A stretch of DNA of 64,000 nucleotides, from contig WION01000004.1 in NCBI GenBank assembly GCA_015039365.1, forward strand, positions 558,001-622,000, read 5' to 3'. Under the pieces are notes generated by a model. The model was not told the DNA's origin. It did not search any database and worked only from the letters and a program-made list of their open reading frames with translations. The position numbers and the translations under genes are program-made. Below, one piece after another: positions 37,029 through 49,049 of the stretch. Numbering within the stretch: the first letter of the stretch is position 1; every line of letters starts with the position of its first letter. The DNA comes from Amanita rubescens (taxonomy: Eukaryota; Basidiomycota; Agaricomycetes; Agaricales; Amanitaceae).

Positions 37029-39085
37029 ATGGGCAGATTGAAACAGAAAGGCAAATCGGGCGCAGCCAAGGCATACATAACTAGGACTGCGGCCATTCGC
37101 AAGTTGCAATGCACGCTAGCCGATTTTCGCCGGTTGTGCATACTGAAGGGTTTGTTCGAAAATTTGATCATTCCACACTTGCCAATAATGTTCTGTAGGC
37201 ATCTTTCCCCGCGAGCCCCGAAATAAAAAGAAGGCCAATAAAGGATCTTCTGCTCCTACGTCATTCTATTATACCAAGGATATCGCGTATCTCGCACACG
37301 AGCCTGTCCTTAAAAAACTCCGTGAGCACAAGGCCTTCGCCAAAAAATTATCCCGTGCCCTTGGCAGAGGAGAATGGAGCAGTGCAAAAAGTTTAGAAGA
37401 GAACAAGCCCGTTTATAGGCTGGATCACGTTGTAAAAGAAAGGTACGAAGGCGTTTATTTCATGTTTGATCACCTCTGACTTGCTGTATAGGTATCCGAC
37501 GTTCATAGACGCTGTACGCGATATCGATGATGCACTTTGCATGGTCTTTCTGTTCGCATCTCTCCCTGCGGGTGACCGCTTATCGCCTGAACTAGTGGGG
37601 AGTTGCTCTCACCTTGCTTCAGAGTGGCAACTCTACGTGATGCACACGCACTCACTCAGGAAAGTGTTTTTGTCTATCAAAGGTATTTATTACCAGGCAG
37701 AGATCATGGATCAGCCTGTGACATGGCTTGTACCGTACCAATTTACGCAACATGTGAGTTCGTGGAAATAACATCCGCTACACTGAGTTATAGGTTGTTT
37801 AAAGGTTCCTTCCGACGTTGATATTCGTGTCATGTTGACCTTTCTTGAACTTTATCAAACGCTTCTAGGTTTCGTGTTTTTCAAGCTTTACACTGACGTC
37901 GGTTTAACATACCCCCCACCGTTGGATATAACAAAGGATGAAAATGCTGCCGGTATCGGCGCGTTCAGCCTCCGTGAAGTGACTCACATACGTGATGTAC
38001 CGAAAACTCAAAAAGTAATCGAAGTGGACGGTCGCAAAGTATCAGGAAAAGACGTTCGCCAAGTAATAAAGAGTATTGCAGCATCGGAAGAAGTGGCCGA
38101 CCAAGATAACCTTCCTTTGACTCCTGAGTCAAGGGCGGTGGACGTTGAGGAGGATTTTGTTCCTCGACCCTCGAAATCCGAGGCAGTTGATACATCTCTG
38201 CGAACGCTTCAATCTCTCAGTTCATTACCTCAGACCGCGCAAACGGATCTTTTCTCGCGTTTCACATTCTTCCTGTCACGGGAAACCTCGCGTCCGATAT
38301 TTGAATTTCTCATACGTTGCTTCGGAGGCCGTGTAGGATGGGCACCATCCACAGGCAGTGGTTCTCCCTTCGATGAAAATGAAGAATCAATCACACACGT
38401 CATTATCGATCGTCCACAGATCCAAAGGTCCGAAGGTCTAGAGGAGCGAGAACGACGGTTGCGAAGGAAGTATGTGCAGCCGCAGTGGGTGGCTGACTGC
38501 ATCAACGCTGGCAAAATTCTTCTCGAGGAACCATACACACAAGGTAAAACGCTACCGCCACATATGAGCCCATTCGAAGAATACGAGGCGGTGCACGATT
38601 CGCTAAGAGCTAGCGCAAACGAGATGGAGGTATCGGAAGACGAGTCCGAGGAGGAAACTGTAAGAGATGATGCACTTGACTCGGCTGATGAGAGGCATGA
38701 GGAAGAAAATGCGGCAAGGGCTGTAGCTGCTGCTGCCGTCTCGGAAGACCCCGCTGCTTTGAGAGCAGCAGAATTAGCTGCCGAGGTTGCCGGGCTGGAC
38801 TATGGAGCCTTTGAGAAAGAAGTACATAGGTCAAGGAAACGAACACAAAAGGAGGAGGGAGCAGAGGATGGGGAAGAAGACATGAACAAGATGATGATGA
38901 GCAACCGACAGAGAAAGCTGTATGAAAGGGTAAAGTACAGTGAGAAAAAACGAGAAGCCGAGGTAAGGATGAACACTAGGGTAATACTGGCTGGTTCTGA
39001 CGTGCAGATACAGCGAACAAAACTAGCAGCAAAAAGGGGAAGGCTGATGAAGGAGAGACGACGGGAGGCACGCAGGGCTCAGTGA
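37029..39085 (+). CDS. NOP7: Pescadillo homolog NOP7
   Basis: ATG at 37029 ([20 protein letters not shown]). Conserved parts are [97 protein letters not shown] and [25 protein letters not shown] domain follows ([20 protein letters not shown] ... [20 protein letters not shown]), then an acidic and a basic C-terminal tail with coiled-coil character. NOP7 works with ERB1 and YTM1 (PeBoW complex) in 60S ribosome assembly in the nucleolus. Four introns are inferred, all in the first 800 bases; the last exon of about 1.2 kb is unbroken. Confidence 0.96.
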
Positions 39086-39192
39086 CTGTGGTTACGTTTA
39101 CTGTACTGGTTGCCATTTGTTACTTTCTAACAGCCAATGTGCCCCAACCACGCGAGACTGCATTTCATTAATTTTACTACTGTCTGCAAGTT

Positions 39193-42100
39193 ATGCGCAA
39201 CCAAAATGCTCCAGGTGCTCGCCCTCGGACTGCACCATCCTCTCAACGATGGAGAAAAGGTCCCTCTTCTCCTACGAATGTGAACAAGGTCGTGTTTCCT
39301 CGGTCAGGTCATCTACTTGACAAGGCTCTTCCTCCGTTGCCAGATACAACCAGGCTGCCTCTTCCGCACTCTCCATCGCCAATCCTCAAGTCAGCCACAC
39401 CCCCTGCTCCAGCCGCGGCAAATCCGGCCCTCGGACTAGCCCTAACTCTCGATTTGCCGTCGACGTCCTTATTTGACGAAAATACCGTTTTGTATGATAC
39501 CTCAACTTCTCCCACCGGCAATACCGCTTCCCCTGTGGTGCGCAAAGCCAAGAGTTCCCAGATGCTCGAGACCGACATGGGAGTCCAAAAGTCTTCAAGT
39601 GCTAGCACTAGCAGAGATCGCCGACCCCGTGGCCTGTCCTTCAGCTCTTCCACTCTGCTTGGTTTCGTCGGAGACAACAAGACCAAGGGTAAAGAGAAAG
39701 ACGTGGACGGCAAGTTGTCTCCCAATCTTACCAGAAGGGGATCCTTTTGGTCGCGGAAGCGGAATTTTACCCATAGCCCCGAGGCAAATGTGCCCTCGAC
39801 ACCCTCGTCCATAGCGCCAACTAGTGCCGTGCACACATCTCCATCCAGACCCCAAGGAAAGCAAACCTCTTTACACGTAAGAGGCCTTTCCAGAAGTTTA
39901 TCGGAACGCTCGTTTGTAACTCGGCCATTGCCAACTGCTTTGGAGAATGGGACCTCTGCCACGAATTTATCGCACCGCAATCGCCCCTCTTCGGCTAAGC
40001 TGTCTCAGTCGCCTAACTGGGGAGGGTTTTTGCACACCCCATCAAAAACCCGGAATTCCAAAGAGCTAAATGATGCACAGCAACCGTCACACTCTGACAA
40101 GGCCCAAACGACATCGAGACGTCGCGCCCAGACAAATCCTCCATTGCTTCATCGATTATCCCTCAATATTTTTTCGTTTGCAACATCGCCCCCATCACCT
40201 AATCCCCATTGTGTGCCTATACTCGACCTTCCGACCAGTCCTTCTATAGAGAAGCTGAGAACGAGCATTTTAAAATCCGCGAGAGATGGCGAATCAGCAG
40301 CTGCTTATGTTCGGCGCGTTGTTTCATCGGTGAGCAAGGCTGAGGTCGCCGGGATTCTTGCGTCAAGGTGACCCTCTTTGTAACGTCCCGGGATAATGTC
40401 TTATTCATCACTATCATTCAGTGCAGAATCATTTTATACCCAATCTCTGCAAATCTATATCGATCGTTTTGACTTCGTCGATGATCCCCTGGATATTGCG
40501 ATGCGCAAGTTACTTATGCATGTTGGCCTTCCACGAGAAACACAGCAAATCGATAGAGTCATCGAGGCCTTTGCCCGTCGATACCGGAACTGCAACCCAG
40601 ATCTATTTACTTCGGATGGTATGCCTTTTTCATTTATTTTTATTTTCTCTCACCATCATCAAAGACCATCCATATATTTTGGCTTTCAGCTTAATCATGT
40701 TACACACTGACGCATTCAATAAATCCAACAAAAGAAAAATGACCAAAGCAGACTATGTCAAGAACACGAAGCTGCCAGGTTTGGCTTCGGAAGTGCTTGA
40801 GGTACCAACAACATCTCTTGACAACATCTTCTCTTACGTTCGGACAGTGTTTCTACGACAACATCATCTTTGCACCATTTATCTTCATCGAAGATCCACT
40901 GGAAAATTCGGGTCTACCTATGCCGGTCCCGATACTCCAAGTCGAATGTTCTCATCTATATCCACCCCTTCCCTTGTTCCGAACGGAAATGCTGGAACTT
41001 TGCTGAAGAGCAACAAGATTGACCCCTACTATCTTATTGTCCACGTTAGTCTTCTTCTTGTTGACTTGAAATGCTCACATTCGCCATATGCTAGAATCTT
41101 CTCTCACCTCTTCGCGTCAATGTTCATTCCTTCGTTCCACCGGAGAATCCATATTCTTACGAAGGTACTACAGGTCCATGGGATATTGACCAATTGCAGC
41201 GCGACTTTACCAATGTCACTGTACTTCTAATCGATGGACCTGATCAGTGGCAAAGTTCATTGCGCACGCATACTGGGATGGATCAATCCGATATTGATGG
41301 TGTTGGATGCCTCCCTTATATGCCCACCTCACTTCCAACAACCTGCGCTTTGAGGATTACCAAAGTCGGTGTTCTTAACAGGAAGGACGATACATTGGTG
41401 GGTGGAAAGAAAGCCGCCAACCGAAAATGGAAGGCATGGACCGTAGTCCTCACCGCATCTCACCTGTTCTTCTTCCGCGATGTATCACTCGCGAGGACTC
41501 TGAGTTCATATCTTGAGCCTCCCCGTGAACGAGTCAAGCTCCCCGATTCCGTCACTTTCAAGCCAGATGAGTCTCTGACGATCTACGATTCCATCGCTAT
41601 TTACGATCAATCATATTCGAAGGTATAATGTCCGTTAGATGTCCGCACACAGTGGCTAACAATCCTTAGTATCCCAACACGCTACGTTTTGTTATGTCAG
41701 ATGGACGTCAGACTCTACTCCAAGCACCTCACGAAAAAGAATCGAACGACTGGCTTGCCAAAATCAATTACACGAGCACCTTCAGAACGGCTCAAATACG
41801 CGTCAGACCTCCAAGCATGACTGGAAAATTGGTCGAGTTAACTGGGGTGGCAGCAGCAACATCGCATCTCCAGGATATGCAACGTCGCTCCGTCCATGTT
41901 CATAACTGGGACAACAATACTTCCTCCGAATTGAGTGATACCTCGACAGGCAGCTTAAGCGCAAAGCATCCTGCAGAGTCGATGTTGACCTCGCCGCGAC
42001 ATAGCAAGTTCATCGCTGTTGCGCCCGAGGTGGAAGGAGCAGATCAATTCAAAGCCACGTTCGATCAAGTCAAGGCTGACCTGGCAGCTGGCCTTTCCGA

Positions 42101-42935
42101 GTCGGGAAATCATGAGAGAAACAACCCTGCAGCTGTGACAATATCATCTGAATCTCACAATGGTGGGCTTAGACTACCCTCTCGCGCCCATGTCGTGCAA
42201 TCAAGAGTAGAGTCCCTTCAGGACGACATCGCCAAAGCACAGTCACGTATCGAGTCTGACTTACAGCTCGTGCGTAATATTGGTCTCCTTACCCCCTTCC
42301 AGAAGGCAACTCGAGATCATCTTCAGACAACATTGGAGGTCGTACGAAAGCGAGTTGCGCAACATCGGATCAATCTAGTCAAGCTTCTATGTTATCATGA
42401 CACACTGTGCAGGGACCTGAGCTCAGAAGTGCGTTCGTGGGGAGAAGCCAAGAGGATTGCTTTCCAGGCCGCCAAGCAAACTCTTCAGAAGCACTTTGAT
42501 GAGAAACAACTGTCGTCAATGCGAGCCACTGCTGACGGTGACTCCCATGCTTCGAAAAGATCTCGTTCAGAATCTATCGAATCCAGTGTGCGTCCATCGT
42601 CGCTGGCTGAATCCTTTTACTCTGCCATCGATAAATTGTCATCCGCCGAAGCAATCTCCCCCAGTTCACCAGAAGACATTACTTCTTCGCCACATGTTCC
42701 TCACCGTGATCCCACATTAGGGACCCGTGGAACGCGAGATTCGACATCCTCTATACGTCTGTCATCTTCAGATGCGAGCCACGATCGCTCACAAACCGAT
42801 GATCTGACGAATAGTAGACCTACGCAGGAGGAAGCAGAGGTGTGGGATAAGACTCGTTGTGCTCAGCGTGTTTCATTGGTCAAGGTACCGTCAAAATTGC
42901 TATTAACCAGACTTCCTCGTGGACATAGTACTTGA
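39193..42935 (+). CDS. ARF guanine-nucleotide exchange factor, Sec7 and PH domains
   Basis: ATG at 39193. A disordered Ser/Pro-rich N-terminus of about 390 residues precedes the Sec7 domain, spread over several exons: YIDRFDFVDDPLDIAMRKLL, MHVGLPRETQQIDRVIEAFA, PDLFTSDDHPYILAFSLIML, HTDAFNKSNKRKMTKADYVK and CFYDNIIFAPFIFIEDPLEN. A PH domain follows (TKVGVLNRKDDTLVGGKKAA, RKWKAWTVVLTASHLFFFRD ... LLQAPHEKESNDWLAKINYT), then a coiled-coil helix and a disordered tail ending LLLTRLPRGHST. It should load GTP on an ARF GTPase at membranes, as do yeast SYT1/YEL1 relatives. Between DPLENSG and STYAGPDTPSR (about 40905-40912) the frame slips by one base with no room for an intron, at a GGG run. Confidence 0.87.
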
Positions 42936-43093
42936 ACCCGAACCTTGCAGATCTCTGAGCCGTACCATACGGCTTGTACTGTATTGCAACTCGCTAATTC
43001 TGGCTTTCACACTTTTAATGATGTATAAAAGGTGTATCTTAAGAATAACGTATTTCGAGGGCGTTCTTTATGGCTGGTACGAATAGGATAGAT

Positions 43094-43725
43094 TTACTTG
43101 CGCATTAATAAATACACAGGGTCTCCAAGTACGATACTGGTCATATGCCTGAATGAACCTGTAAGCGACATGAGCAACCCGCCGAATGAAGCATATGCGG
43201 TGCTACGAAATGACCAGGTCAATTGACAATGGAAACAGATAAGAAGAATGTCCCTACACGATCTCCGTGGTTCCTCCATCGAATTTATAAACCTGGCAAG
43301 TTCAAGTTAGTCCAAAGCTTTCTGTTAAGCTACGAGGAAGGAGACCAACCTTTCCATACATGACATAGTCATAATCATCCTCCAAACCCCTGTGGCCCTT
43401 ACCATCTGGCCTCCAAACGTCCCGTTCCTTGTCGTCACCGTCCTCGGCTGCTCCGGCTGCACCGCCTCCACGAGCTAAAGAAGAAGCGAGCGCAAGTGCA
43501 AAGCTATCATCTTGTTGAAGAGGAAATAGCTCGACATTGTAATCTAGCGTGAGGTCCATGTCATAATTTTTTGAATGCGCATAGAGACGAGAGACTGTGG
43601 CGAATAAATCAAGTCACCTAGGAGAACGATGGAAAAATACCTCTATCAAACTTCTTTCCCTCCTTGTCTATTGCGTTGATCGTGAAAATGTCATCAAATA
43701 CGATATTGGAGGTTGGGGCGGACAT
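43094..43725 (-). CDS. RPB8: RNA polymerases I, II and III subunit RPABC3 (RPB8)
   Basis: Start ATG at 43723-43725. Exons join to MSAPTSNIVFDDIFTINAID, KEGKKFDRVSRLYAHSKNYD, MDLTLDYNVELFPLQQDDSF, LEDDYDYVMYGKVYKFDGGT and TEIVTAYASFGGLLMSLTGS, ending VLGDPVYLLMRK, the usual last residues of RPB8. A Gly/Ala- and Asp-rich loop sits in the middle, as in other fungi. RPB8 is a small OB-fold-like subunit shared by the three nuclear RNA polymerases. Three introns. The stop is at 43094-43096 and the start lies 38 bases from the divergent gene. Confidence 0.95.
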
Positions 43726-43763
43726 TGGCGAAAGGCGCGCTGATATAAACACTACCCTACACT

Positions 43764-44541
43764 ATGCTCCTGGCTTCAAACCTGCGGCGCGTTCTTACTT
43801 CTGTGCGCACATTCAAGACCGTATCTGCATCTTACGACTCCTTTATCTTACGCAAACCACCACCTTCTGTCCCAAGAGAAGTTCCTACGCCGTTAGTTTT
43901 TGTTTCAGCCGCGCAATGGGATCCAAATTCTAGTAACGGGTATGCATGCCTCGAATCCATGCTTTTAACCAATGAAGCCGAGAAGGGAGGGCTGACTGAT
44001 GCATAGGCTGACAACCGTGTCTTCCATGCTCGCCGAGAAGGGCTTTACCTGCTTGCAAGTCGACTTGTCGCCGCCGACCGATCCTGAAACTCTCTCGTCG
44101 AATGAGATAACAGCGCATTTTGAATCAGGTAGATCCGGGTCGCATCTAAAAGACTAATCACAGGACATGTCATAGGCCTAAGATCTGCCATTCGCTCTGC
44201 TATGATTCCATTTGCCCCAGTCATAATAGCGCGTTCAGCAGCATGCGTTATCGCCCAAACATACGTCTCCTCTAATCCTGCTATTGGAATTTTCCTGGTT
44301 GTTCCGGATGCGTCCAGCCAGGCTGTACCCACAAAATTATTGCCCACCACTCTTGAAGAATTCCCCTTTGAAGCTACATTCCCCATTGCAGTGATGGGTA
44401 CACATGCAGAAATAGGGTGCGCTGAAGAGCCGCGGTCTCCTCGCCAAAGAGAGCACCGTCGATCTCATCGAAACGAGCGAGCTGAGCGACCATGCATTTC
44501 TAACCAAACTGGAGTCCTGGTTAGACAGTCTTGGGATATAA
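43764..44541 (+). CDS. Alpha/beta-hydrolase-like protein, likely mitochondrial; frame break near the C-terminus
   Basis: ATG at 43764; the N-terminus (MLLASNLRRVLTSVRTFKTV) is basic and amphipathic like a mitochondrial presequence. Exons give VPTPLVFVSAAQWDPNSSNG, LTTVSSMLAEKGFTCLQVDL, SGLRSAIRSAMIPFAPVIIA and RSAACVIAQTYVSSNPAIGI, a pattern of strand, helix, strand and nucleophile-elbow-like turn seen in alpha/beta hydrolases, though the RSAAC turn is not a classical GxSxG. After FPIAVMGTHAE the conserved-looking end (LLAKESTVDLIETSELSD, FLTKLESWLDSLGI) continues one base out of frame, at about 44412-44430, with no possible intron. Read without the slip the protein would end in an unrelated basic tail. 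Catalytic activity unknown. Confidence 0.6.
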
Positions 44542-44647
44542 ATCCATATACGCATGTATCATGACTGTTAGCTCTATTGGTTCATTGAACCATACATTAC
44601 TTGACCCGGGTAATCTCTATTCGTGCAATGAATAATTTAGTGGTGCA

Positions 44648-45746
44648 TTAATAAATTGATGCCATCGTCGCATCTTTTTCAATCTCGCTATGCGTTTCCG
44701 CCGTACTAGTCAGTCCTGGAAGGATAATGTTCCATGTGCCACGTGCCGCCAACAATCGTCGCAGCTGGTGTTGGATTAGCTCGTGCAACTTTGGGATGTT
44801 GGCCAGCTTTGCACGACTGCCCATGAGAGAAGTGGTGGTAATGTCGAGCTGAAAATTTGGGGAAATCTTGATAGTAACTACAGGAATGGTCGAAGTCGGC
44901 GAAGGAGGGATTACGCTGATCTAAGAGGCTGTCAATTTTTCCAAGTATTTAGGAGATAGAGTTCTACGCACAGATGATTTGAACTGAGAAAGGGATATTG
45001 TGAGCGAGACAGGAAGACGCGCGAACGATGGCATAGGATAATTAAACAGGTAAGAAGTCGAAAATGATACCGATATTGTGTCCGTATATATTACTTCAAA
45101 CTCATTTTCCTTCTGAATGGCCAATATGAGGAGGATGAGAGTGTGGAAAGCGCGTGAACTCACCACCAATGAATCAGATCGCAAGACTCTGGATTGTGCA
45201 TTTGACAAACGCGGGGCTGATTGGCCAAGGTCGACTGAGTGTACTTTTATATAGTCCTGTCGCCCATCTCATTAACGGGAGTAGACGGCATGACGGATAC
45301 CGACTGACTAGAAAGCCTATGGGTCGTATTGCATTTGCGTAATTTTCCAGGCGCCTACGCGCTACTTCATCGCCCTTAGCACCGAGCTGGTCATCTCGTA
45401 TTTTTGACCTGTACACGTCGGCTATCTGAAAGAACGTGTGATGAGCAAACGATAGACGCCAAACATGTTACCAGACCTGTCGTAACAGCACGTTAAGCCA
45501 TTCTGTGGATTCCGTAGTATCGTCCTGCACCTCGCTCTTGACAGAGGGGGCATGAATTTTTTGACTCTGCAAAGAAAGGTCACTATCGACTCGGGGATGA
45601 TATGACGACCTGTCGAATGGCTCTTGAGCCGAGTCAAGAAACAGATACTTGAGAATGAGGCCTAGTAAGACAAGTATCGAAAGCTGGCCAATTATTAGTC
45701 CTTGGGTGAAGGTCGGCTGGAGCGAGAAGACATAATTCCCGCTCAT
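44648..45746 (-). CDS. MMM1: ERMES complex subunit MMM1
   Basis: Start ATG at 45744-45746. The lumenal N-terminus (MSGNYVFSLQPTFTQGLIIG) leads into one membrane span (QLSILVLLGLILKYLFLDSA), a polar linker, then the SMP domain: STEWLNVLLRQIADVYRSKI, RRRLENYANAIRPIGFLDYI, KVHSVDLGQSAPRLSNAQ, EFEVIYTDTISVSFSTSYLF, NYPMPSFARLPVSLTISLSQ and LDITTTSLMGSRAKLANIPK, ending MASIY. This is the ER anchor of the ER-mitochondria encounter structure that transfers phospholipids between the two organelles. Five introns are inferred. The start lies 50 bases from the divergent tubulin-ligase family gene. Confidence 0.94.
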
Positions 45747-45796
45747 CGTGTTGTTGTGTGCAAAGGCACACGTGCATTTGATTTTAGAGTCTTTCC

Positions 45797-47327
45797 ATGT
45801 TATCGCAATCATCATCTGTTACTTGGCCCTCAGCGCCTCTGACCAAATCACTCGTCCTCAAGGCCTTAAATTCTTTGTCCATACAATTATCCATACTCTC
45901 AACATCACCTAAGAACATCGAGAGCTCAACAAAATTACTCCAGTGGTCTACTTATGACGAAATAGATCACGAAATAACTCATCTGTACCCTGACCAATGC
46001 TTGTCATCAAGCTATACGATCCGCAAAGCTCTAATCAGAAAGCATTTCCTCTCGCATTGTATCCGCGCTTATTGCACGAAATATCCTACATCAATCATTG
46101 CCACTGCATGCCCAAATACACACGAGTTTGAATTATCTTTCGCGGATGAACTGGACGAACTTTGGACGGATGAGCTTTGGGAGGTTGGGATGAAGCTTGA
46201 AGAACCCGGCTCATGGTGGATACTGAAGCCGTCAGTCATTCACCTCGTCGCTTCACCGTAACACGGATGCAACTATCCAGGCAGTGGCATGGCCGACCGT
46301 GGAATGGGTATAAGATTATTTAATAGCAAAGATGCATTGCAACACATCTTTGATGAATTTGAAGGCGACTCGGAAGATGAAATGGACGGTGAAGAGTCAA
46401 ACGCAACATCCGTCGTTACATCTCAACTGCGGCATTTTATTGTCCAGGTAGGGTAGATTGCTTCCTCCGAACCACCTATGTTAAGCACTTCCCAGGAATA
46501 CATTAACAATCCCTTGTTGATTGATCCATCTGAAGCCTTCCTTGCTAATCCAGGTAATTGTGATACCCTGAAGGGCCATAAGGTCTGTCCTGCATCCCTT
46601 GAGGATTCGACTGTTGTATAATGGAATTATAGTTCCACCTTCGGGCGTATTGTGTCGCTAAAGGCGCACTGGAATTATTCCTATATGATCGTGTCCTTGC
46701 TTTGTTTTCCGCCGTCCCTTATCAACTACCTCAAGCCAATGACGAGATGCCATCATCCATCGACCTCACTCCCCATCTAACTAACACATCTCTTCAGACG
46801 CACAGAGGCGAAGAGGGTGTCCGTCTTTTGCAAGAGCTAGTCGGTTGTCGCATACTGTCAGATCAGAAGTCGGACAGAAAACTGACGTGCCAAGATGTTG
46901 ACGAGATCATCAAACAAATGAGTCTTGTGTTATCAGAAACCTTCAAAGCAGCGTCACAACAGCCAGTGCATTTCCAGGTAAACCATTTGTACTGATCCAA
47001 CGTGGCACACACTGAAGTTCCGTGAACCAGCCATTACCCAACGCTTTTGAACTCTTCGGCGTGGACTTCCTTGTGGTTCACGAAGCGGGTGCTAACAGCA
47101 CCTTCAGCATCAAACTCTTGGAGGTCAATGCTGAACCAGCCATTGAATTAACTGGGCCGCGGCTGTCCTGGATTCTCGAAGACTTGTTCGTGCAGATCGG
47201 CAAGACCTGCGTTGAACCCTTTTTTGACCAAAAAGTGGCCAGTAGTGAACAATGGGCAGTCGGAGACACTAAAGAGCATTTTGTAAAGTGTTTGGGAGAC
47301 CGCATAAGAGGTGCGCCAAGAATTTGA
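45797..47327 (+). CDS. Tubulin-tyrosine ligase family protein (PBY1-like)
   Basis: ATG at 45797. The N-terminal exon ends at WWILKP, which an intron joins to GMADRGMGIRLFNSKDALQH, the TTL-family phosphate-binding signature. Further parts are FIVQEYINNPLLIDPSEAFL, HKFHLRAYCVAKGALELFLY, NTSLQTHRGEEGVRLLQELV and FELFGVDFLVVHEAG followed by FSIKLLEVNAEPAIELTGPR, matching the ATP-grasp core and metal-binding end (E-x-N) of the family. Family members ligate amino acids to tubulin or other proteins; the yeast relative PBY1 is linked to P-bodies, and its substrate is unclear. Four introns. Stop TGA at 47325-47327. Confidence 0.88.
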
Positions 47328-47548
47328 ATTGTTTGACTAGTCATGATGTTGACACTCTTGTTAGAGTTGTGATATTAAGTTCACGCTAGCTTGTCCAGCC
47401 CTTATATATTATACGCGAGATTTTCGCATTTAAAATTTAAAGTGATAGAATATGGATTTTAGCTGTGCCGTGTGTTGGTCCACAGGGTAGAGGCCGTAGA
47501 TTAGACAGCGGTAAACAAATAGTACTACTGCAACAAACTTTCGTCAAA

Positions 47549-49001
47549 ATGTCTACCGATTCGTCCACATCTTCGAAAAAACGCTCCAAATGGGAGGCTG
47601 AAAGTGAAGACCAAGCTCACGTTCAATCAGTGAAACGGAGAGCAAAAGCCAAGGCTGTGGAAGATGATACGTTAAACCGTCCAAAGAATCCGGCTCGCTC
47701 CAGTCACAGTGTATATGTACCCCCTAGAACTCGCCATCCATCTATAGTCCCGTCAAGATCTGTGTACTGTTATGAACGCTTGAACCAGATCGAAGAAGGT
47801 TCATACTGGCGTCGTCTTTCGCGCTCGGGACAAGGAAACCGGAGAGATTGTCGCGTTAAAAAAATTGAAGCTGGAGGAGGAGAAAAACGGCTTTCCAATA
47901 ACAGCCCTTCGGGAGGTCAATGCTCTCATGACGTGCAGACATGAGAATGTCGTCGCAATCCGCGAAATTGTGGTAGGGGATACCTTGACTCAGTGCGTGT
48001 CGATTCGTTTGCTATCAAGCCACGGTATGAATCACGGTTTTCTCCAAGAGTCTTCGTCGTAATGGACTTTATTGAACACGATCTTAAGACTCTTTTGACC
48101 GTTATGCCATCCCCATTTCCTCCAATCGGAGATCAAGACTTTAATGATACAGCTGATTTCGGCCGTGGCACACTGCCATTCAAATTGGATTCTGCACCGC
48201 GACTTAAAGACTAGTAATTTGTTGATGAACAATCGGGGTACTATCAAGGTGGCTGATTTTGGTCTTGCACGGAGATACGGTGATCCTGTGGGCGTCGGTG
48301 GTATGACACAGTTGGTCGTGACGCTCTGGTATCGGTACGTATTGCAGATTATCATGCTATTGATGCAACTCAGACCAAATAATAGAGCGCCCGAAATCTT
48401 GTTAGGGGCCAAGACGTACACCACCACGATTGACATGTGGTCTGTCGGGTGCATATTCGCCGAATTGATTCTGAAAGAGCCGCTCTTCCAAGCTAAAAAC
48501 GAGATGGAAATGTTATCCATGATTTTCAAGCTTCTCGGACCGCCGACAAACGCATCTTGGCCCAACTTTGATTTACTCCCTTTGGCCAAAACAATAGCTC
48601 TGCCTTCTCCTCAACCGCACCAGTTTCGGAGCAAGTTTCAGTATTTGACAGCTGCAGGCCTTGACTTGCTCATGTCACTTTTAACTTATGATCCCGAGAC
48701 CCGAATAAGTGCAGAGGAAGCGTTGCAGCATCCCTACTTTACGTACGTTGCTTCCTGATGTCATGCTGGTGCATCTCACTTAGTATAAACTAGTGAATCA
48801 CCCCTTCCTAAGCATCCGGATCTCTTCGGTTCTTTCCCGTCGGCGGCTGCAGGGGAAAAGTGCGTTTACTTTTGATTTTGCCTTGTGCTGAAATTGACAA
48901 GCAACAGGAGACGCAAACCTTTTTCGAGCCCATCCGCACCAGTCCGAGCGCCTGATTACAAGCTGCTAACCGAGCTTGATTACCCTAATGTTCATGTTTG
49001 A
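47549..49001 (+). CDS. CDK11/PITSLRE-like protein kinase with two single-base frame breaks
   Basis: ATG at 47549. A basic N-terminus leads to [16 protein letters not shown]; the glycine loop then continues one base out of frame as [20 protein letters not shown] and [16 protein letters not shown], the helix that names the CDK11 family (PITSLRE). After an intron [20 protein letters not shown] ends at PSPF and the frame slips again to [69 protein letters not shown] and [20 protein letters not shown]. All kinase key residues (VALKK Lys, [14 protein letters not shown]) are present. The extra bases lie at about 47806 and 48119 and leave no room for introns. The C-terminus ends [10 protein letters not shown]. 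The human relative acts in transcription and splicing. Confidence 0.85.
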
Positions 49002-49049
49002 AATACAACACAAATAATAATGGCATTATACCACATGGAGATTTGAAAA

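Noticed and set aside
39309..39980. 223-codon minus-strand frame opposite the Sec7 gene
   Set aside because: Antisense of a Ser/Pro-rich disordered region; no domain and no splice partners.
44576..44595. Palindrome ggttcattgaacc as a tRNA T-arm or terminator
   Set aside because: No acceptor stem, anticodon arm or polymerase III boxes at the right spacing; it lies in a short intergenic gap.
44500..48200. Programmed +1 frameshifting as a shared mechanism for the broken genes
   Set aside because: The slips share no site motif, most sit at doubled bases, one goes the other way, and most long genes in the window are unbroken. Assembly indels explain this more simply.
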